The position numbers and the translations under genes are program-made. Shown piece after piece: positions 8,265 to 16,910 of a DNA stretch of 64,000 nt. The stretch is from Thiogranum sp963752745 (GTDB lineage Bacteria > Pseudomonadota > Gammaproteobacteria > DSM-19610): the NCBI GenBank assembly GCA_963752745.1, contig CAVWAK010000022.1, forward strand, positions 1 through 64,000, given 5' to 3'. The number at the start of each line of letters is the position of its first letter. Position 1 is the stretch's first letter. The notes beneath the pieces were generated by a model that saw nothing but the letters and a program-made list of their open reading frames with translations, was not told the origin of the DNA and made no database searches.

Positions 8265-11090
8265 TTATCCGGTGTTTCTCATGCCACTGGCTATTGCGTT
8301 GATCGAGCGCAGCAGGGGTTCCAGCCAGGCATCCAGTTCAGCATCTTCCAGGTTGGTATTGCGGGTACGGTTTAGCAGGGTTATCTGAATATGGTTGAGC
8401 GGATCCAGGTAGGGGTCACGCCGGCTCAGTGACAGGGCGAGTGTCGGTGTTTCTGCCAGCAGGCAGGAAATACCGGCTACTTTCATGACCATATTCAGAG
8501 TCAGATCATGCTCGGCCCGAATGCGCGTATAGACCCTGCGCGCCATGTCCTGATCCTCGACCAGCGAGACATATTCCTGGGCAATATCCATTTCCGACTT
8601 GGCCAGCGACATTTGCGTATTACTTAGCAGCGACCGGAAGTACGGCCATTCAAGATACAGCTTGCGCAGCTTGTCCAGGTTATCCGGTTGCTGTTCGGCA
8701 AAACCGGCGAGTGCAGTACCGATACCAAACCAGGCGGGCAATGTATGGCGTGATTGTGCCCAGCCAAACACCCATGGAATGGCGCGGATAGAGCTCTTTG
8801 AACGATCCTGCTTTTTGCGGTGACTGGGTCGTGAGCCGATGTTCAGCAGACCGATTTCGGATACTGGTGTGGCTTCGTAGAAGTAATCCAGCAGACCTTC
8901 GGTATTGTCGATAAGATCCCGGTAGGCCTGTTCGCCATCGTGTGCCAGCTCGGCCATAACGCGTGTGTAGCTGCTACAGTCATCAGTCTCTTCATGCACC
9001 ACGCTCCGGCTGGCTTTCAGCAGGCCGGTAACGCCTAGCGATAACTCGTAGACAGCGGTTTCTTCATTACTGTATTTGTAGGAAAGGACTTCGCCCTGTT
9101 CCGTAAACTTGATCTTGCCATGCACGGTACCAGCGGGCTGCGACAGTATGGCGTCATGGGTTGGTCCACCACCACGCCCAAGGGTGCCACCGCGACCGTG
9201 GAAAAGACGGCATTCAATATCATGCCTGTTAGCGATGGTAATGATCTTCTGTTGCGCTTCGTATAAATTCCAGCTTGAGGCGAGAATGCCGCCATCTTTG
9301 CAGGAATCCGAATAGCCAAGCATGATTTCCTGCAGGTCGCCGGAGACACCCAGCAAGGCACGATAGGCTGGTGCATCCAGCAATCGGGACATAACGTCCT
9401 CGATATGAGCAAGGTCTTCTATGGTTTCAAACAGCGGGCTGATACGGATGTGGCAGTACCAGCCATTGCCATCGCGACCGGCCAGGCCACACAACGACGC
9501 CAGCCACATGACTTCCAGTACGTGGCTGGCATTATGGGTCATCGATATGACATAGGTGCCAAAGGCATTGGCACTCACTTCATCGCGCATATTGGCCATG
9601 ACGTCCAGTACCTGCAATGTCTCTGCAGTGTCTTCAGTGAGAGCATTGCGATCGATGCTGAGCGGTGTTTCTTCGAGATGTTTGCACAACAGCTCGACGC
9701 GTGCCTGCTCATCGAGATTTTGATAGTCACCGCTGATACCTGCCTGCGCCAGGAGTTCGCTGACGGCCTCACTGTGCCGCGTGGATTCCTGACGAACATC
9801 CAGGTGCAGCAGAAAGAAACCAAATGTTTCCGCCAGGCGAACCAGATCAAGGAGTTCACCGCGTGCAATATTTTCGTCGCCGTGTGAGGCCAGGGAAGAC
9901 TGGATCAGTTTAAGGTCGTCGACAAATTCCTGTTCGTTACGGTACCGGCAAGGGAAATTATCGGCGTTCGCATTGGCCGGGTCATCGATTCGCGCGGTGG
10001 TCAGTTCCAGGTTGTGACGCAGGCGGTTACGGATAATGAACAGCTTGCGCCGGTAGGGTTCATGGCTGAACCGGGTTGGCCGGTCGCCCATCACGCTCGG
10101 GCACTGGCTGACTTCGTGTTCAAGCCTTTCAATGAACGCCTTGCTGGGTTCGACCAGCTGGCGTGAGAATGTCAGTTTGCTGCGCAGGGATTCGACGCGG
10201 CGTATGTATTCGCAGAGAATTTCGCGCATGTGCATGCGTAGCGCATATTCGGTGGTCTGGGGTTTGACGAACGGGTTGCCGTCGCGATCACCGCCAATCC
10301 AGGAACCGAACTGCAGCAGACTCGGCAGGCTAACTGTATGGTTGTTGCCATAAACGCGGGTAATGCTTTTTTCCAGGTAGCGGTACACGCGTGGTACAGC
10401 CTGGAACAGGCATTCGCGGAAATAAAACAGTCCGTTGCGGATTTCGTCTTCTACGCTGGGCTTGTGACGGCGGACTTCATCGGTTTTCCACAGGATCTGG
10501 ATCTGGTTGCGCAGCTCGGTGGTGATTTCGTCGCGTTCGATTTTTCCGATACGCCCAACGTCGAGCCGTTCGGCGGTGACGAAGATGCCGCGCAACGTAT
10601 GCATCACAGCGCGCCGCTTGTTTTCTGTGGGGTGAGCGGTGAATACCGGCAGGTACTGGGTGCGGTCCAGCAATGTCTGTAGCTGCCCGGCGCTGATGCC
10701 AAGCTGATGAAATTCACGCAGGGTGTGATCGAAAGATCCGCGCCATAGTTTGCCGCCGACACGCACCTGGCGGCGGCGCTGTTTGTGCTGGAAGGCCTCT
10801 TCGGCAATGTTAACCAGACTGAAATAGATATTGAAGGCACGGACAACGTGATTCAGGGTCGTCGGGTCCAGGTTGTTCATCAGCTTTGCCAGGCGCTGGC
10901 GTAATGCGGGATTATCGTCTTTCCGCAAGCGGATATAACCCTTGCGCAGGGTTTCCACTGCGACCAGCACGTCTGCGCCCGCCTGTGAAGCGAGTACTTC
11001 CCCGAGCAGGTTGCCAAACAGGCGTACCCTGGAGCGAAGTTCCTTGTCCTGCGGTGGCGGGGTGACTCTGGTGTTCACTGGCATATCCAT
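8265..11090 (-). CDS. ppc: Phosphoenolpyruvate carboxylase
   Basis: A 941-residue cytoplasmic enzyme that carboxylates PEP to oxaloacetate, replenishing the TCA cycle. Family signatures are complete: VFTAHPTE (about 149-156, catalytic His), GGDRDGNPFV (about 270), and the glycine-rich FHGRGGTLGRGGGPTH loop in the C-terminal half. The C-terminus ends in ASGMRNTG, as in active allosteric enzymes. It is a single-gene unit, convergent with the MBL-fold gene and followed upstream by glgA on the same strand. Length matches the bacterial family. Confidence 0.97.
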   Translation of the reverse strand: MDMPVNTRVTPPPQDKELRSRVRLFGNLLGEVLASQAGADVLVAVETLRKGYIRLRKDDNPALRQRLAKLMNNLDPTTLNHVVRAFNIYFSLVNIAEEAFQHKQRRRQVRVGGKLWRGSFDHTLREFHQLGISAGQLQTLLDRTQYLPVFTAHPTENKRRAVMHTLRGIFVTAERLDVGRIGKIERDEITTELRNQIQILWKTDEVRRHKPSVEDEIRNGLFYFRECLFQAVPRVYRYLEKSITRVYGNNHTVSLPSLLQFGSWIGGDRDGNPFVKPQTTEYALRMHMREILCEYIRRVESLRSKLTFSRQLVEPSKAFIERLEHEVSQCPSVMGDRPTRFSHEPYRRKLFIIRNRLRHNLELTTARIDDPANANADNFPCRYRNEQEFVDDLKLIQSSLASHGDENIARGELLDLVRLAETFGFFLLHLDVRQESTRHSEAVSELLAQAGISGDYQNLDEQARVELLCKHLEETPLSIDRNALTEDTAETLQVLDVMANMRDEVSANAFGTYVISMTHNASHVLEVMWLASLCGLAGRDGNGWYCHIRISPLFETIEDLAHIEDVMSRLLDAPAYRALLGVSGDLQEIMLGYSDSCKDGGILASSWNLYEAQQKIITIANRHDIECRLFHGRGGTLGRGGGPTHDAILSQPAGTVHGKIKFTEQGEVLSYKYSNEETAVYELSLGVTGLLKASRSVVHEETDDCSSYTRVMAELAHDGEQAYRDLIDNTEGLLDYFYEATPVSEIGLLNIGSRPSHRKKQDRSKSSIRAIPWVFGWAQSRHTLPAWFGIGTALAGFAEQQPDNLDKLRKLYLEWPYFRSLLSNTQMSLAKSEMDIAQEYVSLVEDQDMARRVYTRIRAEHDLTLNMVMKVAGISCLLAETPTLALSLSRRDPYLDPLNHIQITLLNRTRNTNLEDAELDAWLEPLLRSINAIASGMRNTG

Positions 11091-11161
11091 TACTGTCTCT
11101 AGGCTGCTTGAAAAACGTTCCGAATGAACGGAAAGACCCGCTGGCAGGAAAACGGCGCGAC

Positions 11162-11190
11162 ATTATACCTTGTTGGGCAGATGTCAGGCG
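11162..11190 (-). promoter_or_regulatory. Candidate ppc promoter (-10 element)
   Basis: On the minus strand a perfect TATAAT (11167-11162), preceded by a G-containing extended context, lies about 70 bases before the ppc start. No good -35 hexamer sits at 16-18 bases upstream. A second TATAAT is at 11225-11220. Either could serve ppc. Confidence 0.35.
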
Positions 11191-11243
11191 AACTGTTCAA
11201 ATGCTATTGAATTCAGTGAATTATACTATATTCAGCTGGCTTG

Positions 11244-12728
11244 TCAGGAGGCTTTTCGTGGTATATCCACCACATTTTTAGCCCGTTTCAGCACTTGGGC
11301 ATAAAGCGCCAGGTAGGTCGTCGCGCTTAGTGACCAGGAGTAGTCTGCAGCCATGCCGTTACACTGAAGCTGGTGCCAGGTGTCGGCATCGGCATAACAA
11401 GTCATGGCCCGGTCGATGGCTCCCAGCAAAGCAGTTGGACTGATTTTGTCGAAGCTAAAGCCATTGGCGCTGCCAGCGGCGAGGGTTGCTGCACCGGTAT
11501 CGACAATTGTGTCCGCCAGGCCGCCGGTATTGCGCACTATCGGTGGCGTGCCGTAGCGCAGGCTGTAAATCTGATTCAGGCCACAGGGCTCGAAGCGCGA
11601 CGGCATCAGGAATATATCCGCGCCGGCTTCAAGCAGGTGTGACAACTGCTCATCGTATTCAATACGTACCGCGATCTGTTCTGGGTATTTGAGGGCGGCC
11701 TGGCGCAGGGCAGTTTCCAGTTCAGGCTGCCCGGTACCCAGTACCACCAGTTGCAGAGAGCGTTTCACGAGTTTCGGGATAAGTTTGAGTACCAGGTCAA
11801 GGCCTTTTTGTTCCACCAAACGTCCAACGTGACCAAATAATGGCAGGTCGGCGCGCTGTGGCAGACCAAAGGCCTTCTGCAAGGCAAGTTTGTTGGCCAG
11901 CTTGCGTTCGAGTGTGCTCACTGTATAGGTCTGTGTCAGAAACCTGTCTTTGTTCGGGCTCCAAACCTGGTAGTCAACACCATTGAGAATGCCGGTCAGG
12001 TTTTCCTGTCGATGTGAAAGCAGCCCGGCAAGGCCGCAACCGAATGCCGGGGTACGGATTTCCCGTGCATAGCTCGGACTGACTGTGGTGATCCAGTCAG
12101 CGTACACCAGTCCACCCTTTATAAAGGAAAACTGGTGGTGGAATTCGAGCTTGTCCAGCGACCACCAGTCGGATGGAAGTTGTAGCGATTCGAAGACTTT
12201 GCGGTCAAACAGCCCCTGATAGGCAAGGTTGTGGATGGTAAACAGGGTTGCTGGTCGTTGTGGTTCTTTTGCCAGCAAGGCAGGTGCCAGTCCCGTCTGC
12301 CAGTCGTTGCAGTGTACCAGGTCAGGCTGCCAGTCCAGTCCCGCCTGATTCAGAGCGATCGTGCAGATAGCGCGCGCAAACAGTGCAAAGCGCGCAGCGT
12401 TATCTGGCCAGTCCCTTCCCTTCGAATCACTATAGGGTCCACCCGGCCTGTCAAAATGGTGGGGAGCATCAATCAGGTAAAGCTTTACACGCGTACCCGG
12501 GAGTTGCCCCTGCAAGAGTCGAACTGGTGTTTTGGCACCCGGTAATGAAATGCTGCTTACCAGCGCCAGTCTACCCGCGCCGCTAATGGCAGCTGGATAG
12601 GCGGGTATGACCAGTCGCACGTCCTGTTTGGCATTTTTCAGCGCGCGAGGCAAGCTGCCGGACACATCGGCCAAGCCGCCGGTCTTGATTACCGGATGCG
12701 CTTCACTGCTGGCGAACAGAATATTCAT
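11244..12728 (-). CDS. glgA: Glycogen synthase GlgA (ADP-glucose type)
   Basis: A 494-residue GT5 glucosyltransferase that elongates alpha-1,4-glucan from ADP-glucose. I choose ATG 12728, because MNILFASSEAHPVIKTGGLADV is the canonical N-terminus; the open frame extends about 100 codons upstream without family similarity and runs into zwf on the other strand. KTGGLADV (residues 14-21) binds the nucleotide sugar, and the late SRFEPCGLNQIYSLRYGTPP motif is the catalytic E-X7-E region. No glgC or glgB lies in the window. It is divergent from zwf. Confidence 0.95.
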   Translation of the reverse strand: MNILFASSEAHPVIKTGGLADVSGSLPRALKNAKQDVRLVIPAYPAAISGAGRLALVSSISLPGAKTPVRLLQGQLPGTRVKLYLIDAPHHFDRPGGPYSDSKGRDWPDNAARFALFARAICTIALNQAGLDWQPDLVHCNDWQTGLAPALLAKEPQRPATLFTIHNLAYQGLFDRKVFESLQLPSDWWSLDKLEFHHQFSFIKGGLVYADWITTVSPSYAREIRTPAFGCGLAGLLSHRQENLTGILNGVDYQVWSPNKDRFLTQTYTVSTLERKLANKLALQKAFGLPQRADLPLFGHVGRLVEQKGLDLVLKLIPKLVKRSLQLVVLGTGQPELETALRQAALKYPEQIAVRIEYDEQLSHLLEAGADIFLMPSRFEPCGLNQIYSLRYGTPPIVRNTGGLADTIVDTGAATLAAGSANGFSFDKISPTALLGAIDRAMTCYADADTWHQLQCNGMAADYSWSLSATTYLALYAQVLKRAKNVVDIPRKAS

Positions 12729-12820
12729 GGCTGGTAGATTTTCCTTTATTAGGGTAGGTTGCGTTAACGGGCGGCGAGCGTCAAGCGTGCCTCTAGTAAC
12801 GCCAACTTTGGAAATGAAAC

Positions 12821-14284
12821 ATGGATGACTGTACGTTTGTAATTTTTGGTGCGACCGGAAATCTTGCAAAAATAAAACTGCTGCCCGCGCTGTATCGGCT
12901 GGATGTCGCTGGCCAACTGCCCGCTGGTCTGAAGGTCGTCGGTTTTGGGCGTCGAGACTGGGACGACAGCATGTGGCGCGAGCAGGTGTCGGACTGGCTG
13001 GCAGGCGAAACCGAGAAAGGTGAATTGCAGGCATTCTGTGAGAGGCTGCATTTTTTCAATGGTGACCTCAGTGACGAACAGGCATACCCTGCCTTGCGTG
13101 ACTACCTTGGCAGTGACCAGTTTTCGCCCAATCTGATTTTTTACATGGCGATTCGGCCAGCTGACTTTGGTTCGGTGAGCCGGCAGCTGGGTGCGGTCGG
13201 CCTGAACCAGGAAGAAAGCGGCTGGCGGCGGCTGGTAATAGAAAAACCTTTTGGTTATGACCTTGAAAGTGCCGAGAGTCTGAACAAACGGCTCGGACAG
13301 GATTTCAAAGAGCCGCAAATCTATCGTATTGATCATTACCTGGGCAAGGGCACCATTCAGAACGTGCTGGTGTTTCGCTTTGCCAACCTCATGCTGGAAC
13401 CACTCTGGAACCGCAACTATATCGATCACGTACAGATAACCCATTCCGAGTCGCTGGGTACTGAAGGGCGGGCCGGTTACTACGATGGTTCGGGTGCACT
13501 GCGCGATATGATACAGAGTCACCTGTTGCAGCTGTTGACACTGGTTGCTATGGAGCCGCCGGCCAATATGGATGCCGAGTCCCTGCGTGACGAGAAGGTC
13601 AAGGTGCTGCGTTCCATTCGGCCAATACACCAAAGTGCTGTCAACGCCCATGCCTTCCGTGCCCAGTATGCGGCTGGCCGTGTTAACAAGGAGCAGGTCC
13701 CAGGCTATCTGGACGAACCAGACGTGCCCGCGAATAGTGTGACCGAGACTTATGCGGCACTGAAACTGTTCATTGATAACTGGCGCTGGCGCAGTGTGCC
13801 TTTCTATCTGCGGACCGGCAAGCGTATGGAAAAAGCCAACTCCATGGTGTCGATCCGCTTCAAGCATCCGCCACAGCAGTTGTTCAGGGAAACGCAAATT
13901 GAGCAGTTAAAGCCCAACTGGATTCTCATGAACCTGCAACCGCATGACTGCATTCGTATGGAAATGCAGGTCAAGGAGGACGGGCTGGAAATGCGTGCCA
14001 GAACGACGCGGCTGGATGCCAGCTATTGCGGCCTCAACCGGGATCAGCTGGATGCCTACGAGGCGCTGCTGCTGGATGTGGTCGACGGTGATAATTCGCT
14101 GTTTCTGCGCTATGACGAAGTCAGCTGGGCGTGGAAGGTCGTTGATCCTATTCTCAAGACATGGGCAGTGGAGCGCGACTTTATCCAGACTTATCCGGCG
14201 GGAAGCTGGGGGCCGAAAGAAGCTGAGCGCCTGTTTGTGCGTCAGGATCATCGCTGGCGCAATACGCTGGAAGATGACGCATAG
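12821..14284 (+). CDS. zwf: Glucose-6-phosphate 1-dehydrogenase
   Basis: A 487-residue enzyme for the first oxidative step of the pentose-phosphate (or Entner-Doudoroff) route. It has the dinucleotide fold FGATGNLAK (9-17) and the active-site RIDHYLGK (169-176). The EKPFG motif (about 141-145) is intact. It lies 81 bases upstream of pgi on the same strand and shares the glucose-6-phosphate substrate, so the two are likely cotranscribed. Length agrees with bacterial G6PDH. Confidence 0.97.
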   Translation: MDDCTFVIFGATGNLAKIKLLPALYRLDVAGQLPAGLKVVGFGRRDWDDSMWREQVSDWLAGETEKGELQAFCERLHFFNGDLSDEQAYPALRDYLGSDQFSPNLIFYMAIRPADFGSVSRQLGAVGLNQEESGWRRLVIEKPFGYDLESAESLNKRLGQDFKEPQIYRIDHYLGKGTIQNVLVFRFANLMLEPLWNRNYIDHVQITHSESLGTEGRAGYYDGSGALRDMIQSHLLQLLTLVAMEPPANMDAESLRDEKVKVLRSIRPIHQSAVNAHAFRAQYAAGRVNKEQVPGYLDEPDVPANSVTETYAALKLFIDNWRWRSVPFYLRTGKRMEKANSMVSIRFKHPPQQLFRETQIEQLKPNWILMNLQPHDCIRMEMQVKEDGLEMRARTTRLDASYCGLNRDQLDAYEALLLDVVDGDNSLFLRYDEVSWAWKVVDPILKTWAVERDFIQTYPAGSWGPKEAERLFVRQDHRWRNTLEDDA

Positions 14285-14365
14285 CAAACTGCGCCAGGGA
14301 GCCCTGATTAATCTGTTCGATCTCCAGGGCTGACTGAATCAACTTATCGAAAGACTTTATCAAGC

Positions 14366-16009
14366 ATGTCGAAACTGAAAGAGACCCCGGCCTGGAAGGC
14401 ACTGGACGCGCATTACGACGAGGTCAAGCACCTGCAAATGCGGGACCTGTTTGCTGAAGATCCCGAGCGGTTCAATAAATTTTCACTGCGTTCCGGCGAC
14501 CTGTTGCTGGACTATTCAAAAAACCGTATCACCGCTGATACGCTTGAGTTATTGCTGAATCTTGCCCGTGAGTGCGAGGTTGAAAGCTGGACCCAGCGTA
14601 TGTTTAACGGTGAGAAAATCAACTTTACCGAGCAACGCGCAGTGCTGCATACGGCGCTACGCAATCGTAGCAATACCCCGGTGCGCGTGGATGGCGAAAA
14701 TGTCATGCCCATGATTAACGCTGTTCTGGAGCATATGCGCCACTTCGTCGAATCGGTACGCTCCGGTGACTGGAAAGGTTACAGCAGCAAACCCGTTACT
14801 GATATCGTCAATATCGGGATCGGTGGATCGGACCTGGGTCCGGCGATGGTTACCAAGGCCCTGCTGCCCTATGCAGGGTCCCTGCAGGTCCACTTTGTTT
14901 CCAATGTCGATGGCAGCCAGATTTACGACACTCTGAAAAATCTGGATCCGCAAACCACGCTGTTTCTGGTGGCATCGAAAACCTTTACGACCCAGGAAAC
15001 GCTGACCAATGCCTGCCAGGCGCGCAGTTGGCTCCTGGCGGCTGCCGGTGACGAGACCGCGGTGGCAAAACATTTTGCGGCCCTGTCAACTAATGTTGAG
15101 GCAGTCACCGAATTCGGTATTGACCCGCAAAACATGTTCGAGTTCTGGGATTGGGTCGGCGGACGTTATTCCCTCTGGTCGGCTATCGGTCTGTCGATCG
15201 CGCTCTATATAGGTATGGATAATTTTGAAGCACTGCTTGCCGGGGCGCATGAGATGGACCAGCATTTTCTTAATGCTCCGCTGGAACAGAATATGCCGGT
15301 GATCATGGCATTGCTGGGTATCTGGTATCACAATTTCTTTGCTGCCGAGACGCATGCCGTGCTGCCATATGACGAACACCTGCATCGATTGCCGGCGTAT
15401 TTGCAGCAGGCGGACATGGAAAGTAATGGCAAGCGTATTACTCGCGATAACGCTGTAGTGGATTACACGACCGGGCCCGTCATCTGGGGTGAGCCGGGCA
15501 CCAACGGTCAGCACGCGTTCTTTCAGCTGATTCATCAGGGGACAAGATTGATTCCCTGTGATTTTATGATGGCAACGTGTGCGCATCACTCATTGAGCGA
15601 GCAACAACAGATTCTGTTCACCAATTACATTGCCCAGACCGAAGCGCTAATGCGTGGGCGTACGTCTGGCGAAGCGCGCGCAGAGCTGATGGCAGAGGGC
15701 TTGTCAGGGGATGAGCTGGAAGCCTTGTTGCCGCACAAGGTTTTCCCCGGTAACCGGCCGAGCAATTCATTGCTATACCCGCAGCTGACGCCAGCCATGC
15801 TGGGCAGGCTGATTGCGCTATATGAGCACAAAATCTTTGTCCAGGGCGTCATCTGGGGTATCAATTCCTTCGACCAGTGGGGCGTTGAGCTGGGTAAGCA
15901 GTTGGCAAAAACCATTCAAAATGAAATGGTTGGCGGCGACTCGGGAGGGGGTCATGATGCCTCAACAGAGGGATTACTTGCATTTTACAGGGAATACGTC
16001 AAAAATTAG
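14366..16009 (+). CDS. pgi: Glucose-6-phosphate isomerase
   Basis: A 547-residue cytosolic isomerase interconverting glucose-6-phosphate and fructose-6-phosphate. The phosphate-binding NIGIGGSDLGP (149-159), the GGRYSLWSAIG signature, and the C-terminal GVIWGINSFDQWGVELGK signature are present, so the enzyme looks intact. It follows zwf directly. No clear terminator follows; only a short GGCGA/TCGCC stem (16051-16065) without a T-run is visible. Confidence 0.97.
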   Translation: MSKLKETPAWKALDAHYDEVKHLQMRDLFAEDPERFNKFSLRSGDLLLDYSKNRITADTLELLLNLARECEVESWTQRMFNGEKINFTEQRAVLHTALRNRSNTPVRVDGENVMPMINAVLEHMRHFVESVRSGDWKGYSSKPVTDIVNIGIGGSDLGPAMVTKALLPYAGSLQVHFVSNVDGSQIYDTLKNLDPQTTLFLVASKTFTTQETLTNACQARSWLLAAAGDETAVAKHFAALSTNVEAVTEFGIDPQNMFEFWDWVGGRYSLWSAIGLSIALYIGMDNFEALLAGAHEMDQHFLNAPLEQNMPVIMALLGIWYHNFFAAETHAVLPYDEHLHRLPAYLQQADMESNGKRITRDNAVVDYTTGPVIWGEPGTNGQHAFFQLIHQGTRLIPCDFMMATCAHHSLSEQQQILFTNYIAQTEALMRGRTSGEARAELMAEGLSGDELEALLPHKVFPGNRPSNSLLYPQLTPAMLGRLIALYEHKIFVQGVIWGINSFDQWGVELGKQLAKTIQNEMVGGDSGGGHDASTEGLLAFYREYVKN

Positions 16010-16438
16010 ACGCTAGTCACGGGACAGTGGCTCAAAGGGAATCAAAACCCGGCGAACGGATCGCCACGGATAACAATTTTAGGGGCACAAATACGTGCAA
16101 CTGTCTATCCAACCTCCCATTCGCGCCTGCAGTGCTTTAAGGCTGGGTCTCGGACTTGATCCCAAGCATGCCGGGCTACTTAAACAGCGTACCCGCATCG
16201 GCGTACGGCGCTCGCCCTGCCTGATGTTTTTGTCACGGAACAACCTGTTGAATAAATGGCTGGGGCGCGTCACGTATCAGCCTCTCTCAACCGCTCATTG
16301 AACCGGCGGCGTTCGGGACACTTTTTATTGCCGCGAATAACGGTTATTGAATGATGCGGTTCAAAATCGGTAGTTCAAATATATTTAAGTAAATAGAATG
16401 GCTTAGTGGCTTGGTCAGGCATATCTGTGCTGGTCCCA
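16010..16438. other. Non-coding spacer upstream of rnpB
   Basis: About 430 bases between pgi and the RNase P RNA promoter. A 68-codon open frame at 16095-16301 has no recognisable family and no Shine-Dalgarno, so I do not call it. A 13-base near-palindrome AATAACGGTTATT lies at 16335-16347. I see no tRNA here. Confidence 0.4.
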
Positions 16439-16467
16439 TTGTCGTTTCCCGTAATTACCCTGATAAT
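16439..16467 (+). promoter_or_regulatory. Sigma-70 type promoter of rnpB
   Basis: TTGTCG (16439-16444), a 17-base spacer and GATAAT (16462-16467) place transcription start at about 16474-16475. That is exactly where the RNase P RNA P1 helix begins (GAAGCC at 16475). The agreement of two independent estimates makes this a credible promoter. Confidence 0.7.
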
Positions 16468-16474
16468 GCGAGCC

Positions 16475-16818
16475 GAAGCCGGCTGGACAGCCGCTGTGAC
16501 TGCGGTCATGGAGGAAAGTCCGGGCTCCACAGGGCAGGGTGCCAGGTAACGCCTGGGGGACGCGAGTCCACGGAAAGTGCCGCAGAAAATATACCGCCTA
16601 AGCGCGCAAGCGCCGGTAAGGGTGAAATGGTGCGGTAAGAGCGCACCGCGCTGCTGGTAACAGTAGTGGCAGGGTAAACCCCACTCGGAGCAAGACCAAA
16701 TAGGGGAACATTGGCGTGGCCCGCGTTGTTCCCGGGTAGGTCGCTTGAGGCGTCCGGTGACGGGCGTCCCAGATGAATGGTTGTCCACGACAGAACCCGG
16801 CTTACAGGCCGGCTTCAC
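16475..16818 (+). ncRNA. rnpB: RNase P RNA, class A
   Basis: The catalytic RNA of RNase P, which trims tRNA 5' leaders. The 5' part contains the universal GGAGGAAAGTCCGGGCTCC region (about 16510-16528). The middle has GGTAAACCCCAC, GGAGCAAGACCAAATAGG and the conserved CCCGGGTAGGTCGCTTGAG. The 3' end has ACAGAACCCGGCTTA. The ends pair as helix P1 (GAAGCCGG at 16475 with CCGGCTTC at 16809-16816). The length of about 344 nt suits bacterial type A. The exact 3' end is uncertain by a few bases. Confidence 0.95.
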
Positions 16819-16859
16819 TTTTAATTCCACGGCTTGGGTGCAGGGGCGGGCTGATAACC

Positions 16860-16886
16860 GGTGGATTTCCCTGTACAATATCCACC
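16860..16886 (+). repeat. 7-bp inverted repeat between rnpB and miaB
   Basis: GGTGGAT and ATCCACC form perfect arms around a 13-base loop, 24 bases before the miaB start. No T-run follows, so an intrinsic terminator of rnpB is doubtful. It could fold in the miaB leader. Confidence 0.35.
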
Positions 16887-16910
16887 CCCTTGAACTATTT
16901 CGAATTTTTA

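Noticed and set aside
11244..13034. 596-codon version of glgA
   Set aside because: The first 102 codons lie before the canonical N-terminus and overlap zwf on the other strand; ATG 12728 is the true start.
12764..13897. 377-codon open frame antisense to zwf
   Set aside because: It lies wholly opposite a clear zwf gene, has no recognisable domain, and its composition mirrors the codon bias of zwf.
14290..14332. GCCCTG/CAGGGC repeat between zwf and pgi as terminator
   Set aside because: A six-base stem with an 18-base loop and no T-run; too weak.
16095..16301. 68-codon open frame upstream of rnpB
   Set aside because: No ribosome site, no family, and Arg/Leu-rich composition like random GC-rich DNA.
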